Shown here piece by piece: positions 38,087 to 49,370 of a DNA stretch of 64,000 nt. The notes below the pieces were generated by a model. The model was not told the DNA's origin. It did no database searches and worked only from the letters and a program-made list of their open reading frames with translations. Location of the stretch: assembly GCA_027574665.1 (NCBI GenBank), contig CM050654.1, positions 20,776,222-20,840,221 on the forward strand, written 5' to 3'. The stretch is from Rhynochetos jubatus. Its lineage: Eukaryota; Chordata; Aves; Eurypygiformes; Rhynochetidae. Within the stretch, counting starts at the first letter, position 1. Every line of letters starts with the position of its first letter. Made by a program: the position numbers and the translations under genes.

Positions 38087-38290
38087 GATTTGGAGTCAAA
38101 GAACCAGAAAAGAAGGAAGGTAAATGAGAGAAGAGAGAAAGGCAAGGAGAGGATGGTTGGAGCAGGAGGGAGAAGAATGGGGTGGGGGAAAGGAGGAAAG
38201 CAGGAAAGAAGGCAAAGCAGGGCAGATAACCTGAAAAAGAAAGATGAGGAGGGAAAAAGGGAAATAAATGTAAAAAGTGACTTTTAAATT
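38087..38290 (+). repeat. Long purine-rich tract
   Basis: About 200 bases are mostly A and G (AGAAGAATGGGGTGGGGGAA and similar). The long open frame here is a by-product of composition and not a gene. Confidence 0.85.
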
Positions 38291-38357
38291 AAAATAAAAA
38301 GGCAGTTGGATGTGTTTATTGCAAAAAACCCACAACTTCTTAGAAAAACAAGGCTGT

Positions 38358-38449
38358 AATGCCATCTTGGGGTTTCTGGTGACATCTCAATCCAGCAGAG
38401 TTCTGCTCATTTGGTTTGTGAATGTCACCAGAAACCCCTTGATGCCATT
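38358..38449. repeat. Inverted repeat with 28-base arms
   Basis: The arms 38358-38385 and 38422-38449 are reverse complements with three mismatches and share the perfect core GGGGTTTCTGGTGACAT. They are separated by 36 bases. This could fold as a hairpin or be the ends of a tiny non-autonomous DNA transposon. Confidence 0.9.
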
Positions 38450-38836
38450 GAGGCTCACAGTTGCCTCTTGTTGATTCTGTATTATTTCAACAGTGGAAAA
38501 ATAACACCTTTATTTTCACAGCCAAAGTATCTCACACTGTGATAGAAAAGTACATGGGCTTATTGAATATCATCTCTGTTCATTTTTATCTAACTTCTGT
38601 GTTATCATTATGGATTAGAAATATATTTGTTCTTTTATGGCTATCACATGAAAAACTACTTGTCGAATGTAATGTAGTCTAAGTCTTTATTAGGCTAAGG
38701 GTTATAAACTATCCTGTCCAGATTCTTCTGCTGTTTCTTATTTTAAACGTAACTTATCATTACAAATACTACCCAAACATGCCTCTTACTGATCCTTCTG
38801 ACCTGTTGTATACATTTCTCTCACATTTCACATACA

Positions 38837-39345
38837 GGGTCCAGGACAAGCTTGAAAAGTGGGCTTGTGTGAACATCATGAGTTTCAACAAGGCCAAGTA
38901 CAGGGTCCTGCACCTGGTTCGGGACACCCCCCAGTATCAGTACAGGCTGGGGATGAAGGGATTGAGAGCAGCCCTGCGGAGAAGAAGTTGGGGGTACTGG
39001 TGGATGACAAGCTGGACGCAAGCCTACAATGTGCACTGGCAGCCCAGAAAGCCAACCATATCCTGGTCTGCATCACAAGCAGCGTGGCCAGCAGGTCAAG
39101 GGAGGTGATTCTGCCCCTCTGCTCCGCTCTGGTGAGACTCCCCCACTGTGCTGTGTCCAGCTGTGGGACCCTCAGCACAGGAAAGACATGGAACAGTTGG
39201 AGCGAGTCCAGAGGAGGGCCACAAAGATGATCAGAGGGCTGGAGCACCTCTCCTATGAAGACAGTCTGAGAGAGCTGGGGCTGTTGAGTCTGGAGAAGAG
39301 AAGGCTCCAGGGAGACATTACTGCAGCCTTTCAATACTTATTGTC
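38837..39345 (+). mobile_element. CR1 LINE ORF2 C-terminal fragment with two frame breaks
   Basis: Three frames in succession give the end of the CR1 reverse-transcriptase protein. The first reads KLEKWACVNIMSFNKAKYRV. The second reads [12 protein letters not shown]...[23 protein letters not shown]. The third reads [20 protein letters not shown] followed by REIGL-like [10 protein letters not shown]. Breaks fall near 38960-38985 and 39140-39190. The fragment ends shortly after ORF2 without the usual 3' UTR and (ATTCTATG)n tail, so it is truncated at both ends. It is more recent than the 5985-7090 copy, judged by residue conservation. Confidence 0.92.
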
Positions 39346-42300
39346 ATCTGTGACCAAGTGATATGTTGTCTCTTGATCTCCAAAGAGTTCAGGTAAATAG
39401 GAAACAATGCCATTATAAAATGCATAGCCTGAACTATACTATCCTGTGCACAAGCCACAAAAATTCCATTAATTAATTGCATGAAAGCCAATTTTACTGT
39501 CTGTGATGATAGTGGAAAAGACCAACAGTTAAATTATAGAAAATTGAAACATTATTCTGTATAGAATGCTTCTAAAACAGATTTGCTTTTCATTGAGAAA
39601 TATTCAAGTAATCACAAATTTTCAAAGGAGTTGCTAGAAACAGCAAGTTTCTGAAGAATTTTGTAAGAGAAATTTATGTTATGATAACTGAGTTGATTCT
39701 TCTTTGTGCCTTAGAAAGTAATTTTGTGCCTGACCTGAGTTTACGTACACCTAAACTTTCCCTAACAATTTTCTGCCTATCTATTCTGGGCCAAAATCTT
39801 TTAGTGGTGAGAATTCTACCATCATCTTATCTGGTTTTGACATGTGCTTCTCTGTCCTTATAGCTAGGAAACCTTTTCCCAGTTTCTCAGCTAAATCTTC
39901 GTGGCTTCAGACTGAAATGGTTGCTTCAGTCTGAAGCCACTGTTATTTCAGTTCTGCTTGTGGCAGACATGGAGAAAAATGATCACCAGCGTAACCATAA
40001 CATCTTTCTACATAAGCGAAAATGTTGTCATACCCTCATCTCTTTTTTAAACAGTATTCTCAATCTTTCCCCATTGGCCATCGTTCATTGTTTTGTTGCT
40101 CTTCCATGGATTTTCTCTCAGTTGTCAATATAACTTTTGGACAGTGATGCCAAAAAACAGCCATCAGTTCTCTCGCTGAGATCTTGTATGTATTGCACAG
40201 ATGACCTCTGGTGTCCTGCTCAGATCGTGCTGCTAAGACAACCCAGGATGGTGCTCTGTGATTGTCCCAGTTCCATCTCAGAGATGACCCTCGCTCTGCC
40301 TTTGGCCTTCACCCTGCAGCACTGGGCTGCAGGGCTCATTTCTGTCCAGGTATTCTTTATCTTTTGATATATTCTTTATTTTTTTATACATTTGATACTT
40401 GTTACCTAAGTACAGAATTTATTTTTATTACAACCCCGTAACTTCTTGCAATGGGTGAGAATTTTGAATACACAGGCACTAAAGGTTCTGACTGAAGGTA
40501 TGCATTCAGTTCTGTGAATTGCCTTGAAAACCTGTTAGTGCAGTAGAGGGCTCTTATTAACCTTAAATAAATCTGTATATATTATCTCACATTTTGGAAA
40601 AACAAAACCAACTAGATTTCAGAATTATAAAATTATTCTTAATTTTATTTTTCTTTTTTCTTAGTAATGAGCGCTTTATTCTAACAGTCTTTAATTATCA
40701 AAACTTCATTGAAAACATCAAGAGTTATGTGTAGATACACTTGACCTGGAGTGAAGTATCAGGAGTTTTTAAACATTTAACTTATAGTGTATATTAGTAT
40801 GAAACTAAGTTGAGCAGAACCCATTAATGTCACAGTGATCGGTTACCAATGGAAATAAATAATTCATGATGAAGGGAATTAGTCTAATTAGCAGGCAGTT
40901 TGAGTCCTTTGATAAAACCCAGCTCTAATTCCGTGAAGGGCAGGAAGTGCTGTCATCAGTCAGCCCTGAAAAGATTAGCATCTATTATGAATGAGGTTAG
41001 ACACCCTAGTGAAGTCATGTGTGTCCTGGAGACAAACTTAATATGTTCCAGAATGGGACACAGTTTGTCTCACCAACACATCATGATTCCTACTGGGCTA
41101 TTGTATGTAATAACAAGCAAAGATCAGTGCTCCTTCCTATCATTCTCCCCCCTGTCCATCATCCTGACAACTGTGCAAATACATTTTCCATGCAAAGCAG
41201 GGAATGTGCCCTGAATACTTGTAAAATTGCACGAGATGTCAAAGAAAACGTGTTACCTTTTCTCAGCAACCTAAAACCAAACAAACCAAAATACCAGTGA
41301 GGAAAGAGGGTTTAAAACACATCTGGTAAATATATGGGGTGTAGAGGGAGGTGTATCGGTTTCGGAGTACGTTGATTCAATTTGAAAACACTATTGCTAT
41401 CTGCCATAAGATCCATCAATAAAGCTATAGATAAAGCTATGCACGAGGTTTTAAAATAACAGGTGATGCTGTAAGCTTATAGTATTGGATGGATATGTAG
41501 AAGTAACATCCTGAAAGTATGGCCTTAAAAAAAGGAGAAGCTTCTTAGTGTTCTGTATTTTCACTTAGGAATATTAACTGGTTCATTTGAGGAGACTAGC
41601 TGTGAGCTGTGCAAGCTTCACAGTTTTGTACTACTGCTGACGCAACATCAGCTGTGTTTCCATTTTTGCTTATGAGCCTTTTGAAATTATATGTTTCCGT
41701 TTTGCAATTTGATGCAATAATGAAGAAACTCCACATTTGTACGTTATTGTATTGCCTGTTTTTATTGTAGGAAATTAATTGCTCCTTTTATTTATGTTAT
41801 TAAGGGGGGAGAAAACAATTTTGCAGTATTTTATCATTTGCTGTAATAATTATCATACTAGTAATACAACGGAAGCCTTAGAAACAGAGTATATTATGTT
41901 CAAATGTCTGAATGGCACTTAATATGCTGACACTTGTGGCTGAGGAATGTTTGTCTTCAAATCACGTTGAAAAAGGTAACAATAAGTTACTAATATCATC
42001 CCTGATGAACTCGAGATGATTTATAATATAGAAATGAAGAAGAAAAGAATAAGTGTAGTCAACACAAGAAATTATTTTCATAGAAACAAAACATTCTAGC
42101 AACTCGTCTGTCCAAACAGTAAATGACAATGGAGCATGGATGTTGCAGACTGCCAGTAGCAAGTGCCACACTAACTCCAAGCAGGTTCCTGGGTGAGGTT
42201 AAAAAAACAGTGACCTTCTCAGTAGGGTTTATTCCCCTGAGTTCCTGGAAGAAAGGAGGTATAGAAGACAGTGAACCTTGATTTGTTCATTTTGTCTTGA

Positions 42301-42857
42301 ATTCACTGGCTAGTACAAATCAGGACAATATTCAGCTGTGTGAGCATTTTTGGGGTTTGAGTCTATCATCTCTATGTGCCTCTTAAAAATGGCCTACAGT
42401 GTGGGCGTGCCTTGGGCTAGTGAATGGGTTCATTCAGCTCATTAAAATGGATTTCTTTATGCATCCAATCAGTTTATTTATAAATATATATACATTTACA
42501 CGTGATCAGGAGTACACTGTAACCACTATATTTATCACCATGTTAGAGGGGACATGGTGTTTGGAAGCAGAAAAGTTATGTTCTGGAAAACTTGCAGTAT
42601 TAGGTACCAGTTTAGGCAATGAACCACATGTACCTTGGAGTCAGATAAGACAATTGGAGAAAACAGGGAAAAGATTGTAATAAAAATAGATTTTGTCACA
42701 TCTCTCAAGGTCCTTAACTGGCCACCTAGCTTTGGCCGTCATCACAATGTACCGGAGCTTCTTGTATAATTCACTGGGATATGTTAAGTCCTCCATGGAG
42801 TTCACAGACTGGCTAGTTAAAAATACTGCTGAGTATAAATGTAAGAGTTTTTCAAAC
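39346..42857. other. No confident gene
   Basis: The frames at 40137-40367 and 41019-41300 look somewhat protein-like (the second has several cysteines), but splice signals and homology are lacking. Confidence 0.5.
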
Positions 42858-43201
42858 ACAACCCCCATTCCCCGTCGCCCTGCACCACTCAGGTGGAGGA
42901 GGTAGAGAAATTGGGAGTGAATTTGAGCCCGGGAAGAAGCAGGGAGGAGGGTGGAAGGTGTTTTTAAGATTTGGTTTTATTTCTCATTATCCTACTGTGA
43001 TTTGATTGGTAATAAGTTAAACTCATTTTCCCAAGTCGAGTCTGTTTTGCCTGTGACAGTAATTGTTGAGTGATCTCTCCCTGTCCTTGTCTCGACCCAC
43101 AAACTTTTACTTATACTTTCTCTCCCCTGCCCAGCTGAGGAGGGGAGTGACAGGACAGCTTTGGTGGGCACCTGGCCTCCAGCCAGGGTCAAGCCACCAC
43201 A
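42858..43201 (+). mobile_element. 3' part of an avian ERV LTR (truncated)
   Basis: The sequence from ACAACCCCCATTCCCC through GTTTTATTTCTCATTATCC, GTTTTGCCTGTGACAGTAAT and TCAAGCCACCACA is the 3' portion of a second, distinct bird LTR family. Divergence from the form I remember is modest. GGTAATAAGTTAAACT marks a poly(A)-signal area in which the usual AATAAA is changed. The 5' part is absent. No internal proviral genes are present. The end CCACCACA is near 43194-43201. No target duplication was identified because the 5' boundary is lost. Confidence 0.8.
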
Positions 43202-43407
43202 GATACTTTGCCTTTTCTGTCTGTGAAGTGTGATATACTTTTCTGTAACTGTTGTTTTTTATGGATTATTCCTCTCAGGATTCATAGGCTGAAGCACAAG
43301 GACAGGGTGAAGGTTAGTGGTCAAAGGCTGGTTACGCCCGGCTTTGCTCAGTAGCTCTGTGTGCGGTTTCCACCGTGCACTGCGTGGACTGACATTGGTG
43401 GGCCTGA

Positions 43408-43530
43408 GTCATACAATCATAGAGCGGTTTGGGTTGGAAGGGACCTTCAAAGGTCATCTGGTCCAACTCCCCTGCAATGAACAGGGACATCTTCAACAAG
43501 ATCAGGTCATCACAGACAAATCCAGCCCTT
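43408..43530 (-). mobile_element. CR1 LINE 3' end (minus strand)
   Basis: The plus strand shows CATACAATCATAGAGCGG, then TTTGGGTTGGAAGGGACCTT, then TCATCTGGTCCAACTCC. This is the reverse complement of the CR1 3' UTR and its 8-base tail repeat. The rest of the element upstream is missing beyond about 120 bases, the usual 5' truncation. Its 3' tail points to lower coordinates. It lies about 200 bases from the truncated LTR at 42858-43201. Confidence 0.9.
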
Positions 43531-44967
43531 TCAGTCAATAAATCACAACTAGTTATATGGCCTAGCTATGTTCCCGCTAAAGAAAGATACATACTCCAAG
43601 TGCAGTCAGAGTGTAAGTTCTTAATCCGCTGATTTTCCTTGAATGATGTGTTTAAACAGTGCCCTATTCTTATTTTCTGTTTATTCTGCTTTCAGTACCA
43701 GGAAGGTGATACTGGCTAACTGCACAGCATTTCTGACACTTATAGTGCCCTTGCATTGCTACGTTCCTGTAACAAAATCCAAGTCCTTACCTACTGGGAC
43801 AGATGGAGTCACCACGCCAGTACGGAAAACTGGGGAGGTCACAGTAGTTCCCATGTCGTGTGACAAAGAGGGCACACACCTCAGGAGACCATGCCGCTAC
43901 GGAGCTGCTCTTTCACATTGTACTGAAAAGGTGAATTCTGCAGGACTTCGATATTTTAAAAACCAGCAAGCTAGTGAAAGAAGATCCTTTCGCTGAGACA
44001 CTCTTTATCTCAGCAGCTGTCTCACCTGTCCCCTCACTGAGGCATCCTTATGGGATATCATCCATTAATCAATTCCTCTCCTTCCTGCTATTTTGTAACC
44101 GGTGTTTACATGTGTCATCCCCTGTCTCTATTGTCCCCAGTCCTCACCCGCACCTCCCACAACGCCAATACAGCGAGATATTGCAGCAAAGGACGCGTCA
44201 TCCAGAGTCATAACTAAATCTATAGCACACTGAATAGTTTTCAAGGTTTACAAAAGTGGCTGTAACAGCCATTCTCATTAACTACTGATCACACTTTTAA
44301 TCTGTTCTTGCTGCATGTTTTATTCAAGGGCTCGTCATGCGTATCAGTGTGAGCCATCTCTTTTATAAATAAAGGCCTGTTTAGATCTTCTTGTAATTAA
44401 CAACACACAGCTAAAGTTGTCCCGATGAATATAACACAATGGTGAAAAGTTCGTTCTCAGGTATGTGATTCACGATGCTAGTAATATACTATGTTATCTA
44501 AACCAACTGCTGCCCATTGTCCTCATCTCAGATCAGCTTGTGTTCTCAAATACCTGCTAAAGAACATCAGATATTGGCTGCTTCTACTGAACAGAAACAG
44601 GGAGTAGAAAAATATATGTGCCTCAGTTTACCAATTCACCATGAAATTAATTGCTGTGGGTATTTTTCTGCAAGTAATGTGAATTCAGATGCTGCAACTC
44701 TCACTCAAGAAGTTTTCTTTATTTCTTAAATAGAGAACAATGAAGAATAGCGGAGAAAGGAGAAAATATGTAGATTCAGGTAACATCATGCTATGGCCTG
44801 GTTTTAACATATGTTTATCTGCATCAAACCAACCAAACTTCACTTTGTGTAGATAGAGCAACAGGATGGAAAGGGCCTGAAATAAGGTTACAGGAATTTT
44901 CATCTTGAAAGTGTTCTTTTATACTTATTGATGATTGTTTCAATTTCTATTTTTTTCTTTTTTTCAG
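43531..44967. other. No gene seen
   Basis: A 117-codon open frame at 43643-43996 has no domain or splice support. No repeat family is recognised. Confidence 0.55.
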
Positions 44968-45101
44968 CTCCAGCTCTTTCCCGGCCAATGCCTCAGAACC
45001 TCTTCTCTGCTGCTGCTTTTCCTCAGACTCACAGCATCACCCAGAACGTGCTGAGAGTACCACCAAAAGGGTGGGAACCCACCTGTGGGATTCTCTTTCA
45101 G
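44968..45101 (+). pseudogene. DNAH11: DNAH11-like dynein exon, microtubule-binding domain (relic)
   Basis: A long T-rich tract ending TTTTTTTCAG gives an excellent acceptor. The frame reads PALSRPMPQNLFSAAAFPQ, then HSITQNV, then LRVPPKGWEP. The microtubule-binding domain of DNAH11 has PAL, then NLSELKAFP, then AVTNV, then RVPKDRSW. NL, AFP, NV, RVP and W occur in the same order and largely the same spacing. About a dozen residues after the NV (the hydrophobic TAAVMVLL region) are absent, which looks like an in-frame deletion. The old donor position appears to read CAG followed by TT, so the splice site seems lost. The open frame runs on to a stop at 45156-45158. Any gene retaining this deletion would have a damaged track-binding domain. 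Confidence 0.55.
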
Positions 45102-45496
45102 TTACTACACTCAAATACCAGGTTCTTTGCATTTTCTATAAAGACATGTGAAGAATAGGAATGGGTGCTTATGTTTATGGGTTGAACTCAAATCCTACTT
45201 GGCTCAATTATAAAATATAAAGCCTCTGTGGTACACAGCACACTGCAACATTTTGACAGAACTCCGGTTGTCAAGGTGCTTGTCTCCAAACTAACAACGT
45301 GACTTTCTCCCGTAGTATCACCTGTATGAATGCAAATTGTGTTTTACCAATGCATCAAAATTTTGAAGCTAACAGACCCTCTCTGAGCAGTGTACTGTAA
45401 CTTCTGTTCCATCATTAAGCCAGACCCCTCTCCTGGACAGATTCACTCAGCTCTGCCTTTCTTTGAGTAATACACCTTCAGACCAGCGCCTTGGTT

Positions 45497-45540
45497 TGAT
45501 GTATTACAATGGTAGGCTGAAGAGTTCCTGTAATACATCA
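45497..45540. repeat. Perfect 12-base inverted repeat (TGATGTATTACA)
   Basis: The arms are 45497-45508 and 45529-45540, with 20 bases between. Related words recur at about 45610 (GGTAATGCATCACC) and 45640 (TAATGTATTACT). Confidence 0.9.
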
Positions 45541-48500
45541 TCACAGTCAGCTGTGGCTGGACACCAAGGATTGAAAGGCTGAGCCAGCTGTTTTTCTGGT
45601 GTATTTTGGTAATGCATCACCAGATGATGGAAACTGATAATGTATTACTACAGAATGACACCACCCAGAAAAGAAAGAGTCCAGAAGTGCAGATTCTGTA
45701 TAACGAGGCATTCGAAGTATGAATCAGGGCTGCAAACTCCTGAAACAAGCTGTGGGTAATCAATCAGCTTTCTATGGTATTACGTTAGCAATGTGGCTAC
45801 ACAGGCACACACACACTTGTGTGTAATCTCTGTGGTGCTGCTTTTGTGCAGGCCAAAGATAACCCTAGCAGCAGCTTCACCTTCACGTGTCTTACAGCTG
45901 AACAGTTCACAATGCAAGGAACCCGGAACAAGGGACAGGGCAGAGTTGTACTGTCTCAACAGAGTCCTCAGTTTGGTGCGCCGTTAGAGCCACCCCGATA
46001 CCACTCTTCTAGTGAACTGAGCCTCTCTGTGGCAGTGGCAGTCCCCCTCCCCTTTGCCCTTGATGACAGTACTGCATCCCAGCGGGGTGGAGTGGGCTGC
46101 CCCAGGGCACTGTGGTTGTGATTAACTTTTCCTGCGGGCTGACTGAAGAGAAGGAAGGCTCCTTCGGCCATCTCTCCATCGTCTCTCTACAGAGTCAAGC
46201 CAAGCCAAACCTATCCCCTTGATAAAGCAGGATTGTGTATCTTTAAAAGCATTTCCTCTGAATTTGCTTTTAACCCCAGGGCAACCATGGGAAAACAGAA
46301 AAAGTGGAAAGTGATTTTTTTTTAGAATCATGAGGCACATCTTTACTGGTAGCTCTTCCAAATACCCCTCTTTTGTTAAATGCAGTACTTTTTATAACTT
46401 TGTATGTGCCAATCTTACTGTATCTTTGGCAAACCCTTGAAGATATATGGGTTCTGCCCTCAAACTTTACTCTTTATTTATGGAAGGTTTACACTGCAAA
46501 GGCTAAGTATATTTTACTAACAGTAAGTACACTTTTTTGTCTGTTGGCAGATATTAGAAATCACAGGACTACAAGACATTAAATATGGTTTTGTGGCATG
46601 TGATTTGGAGTCAAAAATATTCCAACCTCATACATACATGGGTTCGTACCAGTACAACTCACTCTGCTAGCTCAAATTTAATCAAAGATTTTTGGAAGAG
46701 AAGCTTTGCCTGACAGACTTCTTATGGGATCAGGTAGTTTCACAGCCTACCCTTTCATAGCCACCACAAGGCTAGCATAAATAGTATGCCATGTGCTGTT
46801 ATTTACCCTGTAGAACAGTGATTGTGTGCTCCTGTCTGATCCATTGCCAGTACTGTCATTTATTCTCTTCATCTTCGGTACTCCAAGGAGTTGGGTGTTT
46901 TCAATCCCTGCCGGCCTTTCATCTCAAAGCCAATGCTTAGCACTTTGCAAGCACAAGTTCCATAGAATCACATCTGTAATTTATTTCCTGCAGTTGATTG
47001 TGGGTGCAAAATTCCAAGTGCAAATGGTCTCGATAACCCACCAAAGATTTCTTGATTTTAAGAAAAGAAACACAAGAATTTTCTGTGCTTGCTTTTTCAG
47101 ACCACCTCATTTCATCTCCAAGATTATACACATGATTAGCAATCAACCTTGAAGCATCACAGAAATGTTTTACTCAGTCTTAACTGCTCATCTTTTAGTT
47201 TACTTTTATTTTTAAAGTATTTTTGCTTTTTCTTTAAGTGTTCTGGATAATTTGTCAACAGTTCAGGTATCAGGAGTTACGCTTGCAAGAGACTGGAGAG
47301 TGTCAGGTATACCTTTCCTCTGTGACACCACTTTGTCACAGTTAAATAATGATCATTAATATCTCCTTGAATGAGACTTCATGGAAATTGTAGTTCTGAA
47401 CATGCAATCAGCTCATTTATGGCCTAACAAGTGTTGCCGTGAGCCAGCAGTTGACTGACACTCCACTGTTTTTGTAAAATTCACTTTATCTGCTACTATT
47501 AGACACTGAGATGGCACTTTCTCTTTGAATTTTTGGCACTCAAGCAGCATCTCATCTCCATGCTATATGTGGAAAAATCACAAAATTTGTATTTAGCTCT
47601 CCTCATAAACTTGGACAATAATCCAAATACTTACTTAAGATTATTACCATGATAATTATTGCGCTGATAATAAGTCATTATTTCAGCTGACAACACTTTA
47701 ATTCCATAGGGAGATAAACTGTAAAGCCAGTGGATTTATCTTGATAACAAAATGGATTAATATTAACTATGATTGTAATTTTTCCATCCATACACAAGGA
47801 AATCTCCCATTGTATTCACTGTCTTTTGACTGACTGCAGGTAAGAGTTTTCACAACTGTGAAGCTATTAGGATTTTACAGGGTAGAGTCATAAATGGGAA
47901 CAACAAAACTTAACCTAACTACTGTTTCCTATATGTAGCAGCGTAGATGGCTCTACGTCCATGATCTTCCACTATTAAACCAGAGCCTTCGTTATACTGG
48001 TGAAACAATCTTCAGGGACTACACTTCCACCCTCTGATTATGATTTTGGGCTGTAGCAAGTAAAGTCTTTTATCCCTGATTTTTATTCTCATTCTGAAAA
48101 GTAGCTAGGAACATTTGATCAAAAAAAGGATCTTTCACAGTGATCATGTTTTTGTAGAAAGGCGAACACACAAGATTGTATCGTTAAAAATATTTAGCCC
48201 AAGTATCTTCAAAGAGTTTTGGATCAGACTCTGAGTCTTTACGTAATACTGACTCACCACAACTGTTATAATCAAAAACTGCTAAAAATCCATACATGTT
48301 TTTTTTAGTTCATCTGCTTCATCCCTCTCCTGCATGTTTATCACTGTGCTGTGCTGGTTTTCTTTGTCTTCACAGCATACCTTTATGAAGCAAAAACTAA
48401 TTAATCCAGGTCAAGAATATTATGAAATTGTTTGGAAATTTTGATAATTGTCATGGACATTTATGTGCTAAAAAATACATTTGACACCACAAGATTAACA

Positions 48501-48680
48501 TTAATATGCAAATCAGTGGACTATAAAATTCATTTTGGTGCCCCCAAGGCAGTATTTTTATAAATACAGAAACATTATCGTGCATCCTCCAGAGGACTAA
48601 AAATAATTATACAAATTTACAACAAAGCCCAAGGCAGTGTCTCCTTTTAACTGTCTGTTTTTAATATCATTTAAATCTTG
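45541..48680. other. No gene; possible conserved non-coding sequence
   Basis: The part 47640-47780 is dense in homeobox- and GATA-like words (TGATAAT, AGATAA, ATTAAT), and 48500-48515 has an octamer (ATGCAAAT). These are only motif impressions. Confidence 0.4.
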
Positions 48681-48890
48681 TTAAAACTTAATTACCAATT
48701 CTCTTCTGTAATAATTCAGGTGGAAGAGCTGAGGTCTAAGCTTGCTGTTTGAGAAAGAGAACTTCAGAGAAATAAAGACACCGAGGCACAGAGTGACGAA
48801 AAAGGCTAGCGCACAGAAAAACTTGGTAAAGGAACAGTCATCGCAGATGACAATGAAGAACAGAATATACGTGCCTATTAACAACCACAT
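48681..48890 (-). CDS. Small membrane-protein-like ORF, unrecognised
   Basis: The ORF encodes 69 residues. It begins MWLLIGTYILFFIVICDD, then has a second hydrophobic segment FFCALAFFVTLCLGVFISL, and ends with a polar tail that includes YYRRELVIKF. Two predicted membrane helices are joined by a short CDDCSFTK loop with two cysteines. The open frame extends 18 codons upstream of the ATG, so the block could instead be an internal or last exon. GTATTTATATGG and a TATATAAG motif lie 45-70 bases upstream. No family is recognised. Hydrophobic ORFs arise by chance in T-rich DNA, so confidence is low. Confidence 0.3.
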   Translation of the reverse strand: MWLLIGTYILFFIVICDDCSFTKFFCALAFFVTLCLGVFISLKFSFSNSKLRPQLFHLNYYRRELVIKF

Positions 48891-49105
48891 AAGGTGGGAC
48901 TGAGCTGATGCCTTGTTTGATTGCCATATAAATACACCAGCTTATATATAAACCTAAACATAACATTTACGTCTACACATACATGCTTAGGTATATGTGG
49001 TATATTCATTCATACTGGAACGGGAGTTGCAGGAGCAGTGGTTCATCCACTGTCCCTGTTCCCCCCTTGTTCTCTGTCTGGGAGACGGTGGCTGCTCAGA
49101 GCAGC

Positions 49106-49113
49106 TATAAAAG
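49106..49113 (+). promoter_or_regulatory. TATA box candidate (TATAAAAG)
   Basis: TATAAAAG sits in a GC-richer context (AGCAGC before, TGGGGAGC after). A start of transcription about 25-30 bases on would give a leader of some 130 bases before the well-placed ATG at 49271. No known gene is identified downstream. Confidence 0.35.
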
Positions 49114-49270
49114 TGGGGAGCTGTAAGTGCAAAGCTGGCCTGGCTACAGAGTTTTGGCAATGTGTGGAGAAGGCATGTTTTATGGGGAATTTCTACTGTT
49201 TGAATATCTGTGGATCCATGTTTATTTTTAAGGCTGCACTTCCGAATAAGATGATCGGTTCTCTTTCTCC

Positions 49271-49370
49271 ATGGCTGATAGAAACCGGTACAATGGCAAC
49301 TCTACCCCTGTATGGCATGTGGTAGAGGTCAGGGAAAGGGCCTCAGCTTCGTCCCCAAATAAAGCACCCG
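49271..49370 (+). CDS. Possible first coding exon downstream of a TATA box, unrecognised
   Basis: The ATG lies in a strong initiation context (TCTCCATGGCTG). The frame MADRNRYNGNSTPVWHVVEV continues to ...SPNKAP plus one base and meets a good GTAAGC donor at 49371. Without splicing, the frame stays open to 49810 (179 codons), but that extension becomes low-complexity (a Leu/Pro run) and looks non-genic. Two N-x-S/T-like sites are present, but no signal peptide. I recognise no family. Upstream lies TATAAAAG at 49106. The nearest exon-like block downstream is 50894-50948. All of this is circumstantial. Confidence 0.25.

Larger units (their letters stand above)
35366..38836. other. No confident gene; repeats and a purine tract
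   Basis: This contains the direct repeat, the core-SINE relic, the purine tract and the large inverted repeat. An open frame of 123 codons at 36284-36655 has no recognised domain. The stretch 35770-35910 is also purine-rich. Confidence 0.5.

Noticed and set aside
38090-38287. Lys/Arg/Glu-rich open frame
   Set aside because: It is the translation of a purine tract and not a gene.
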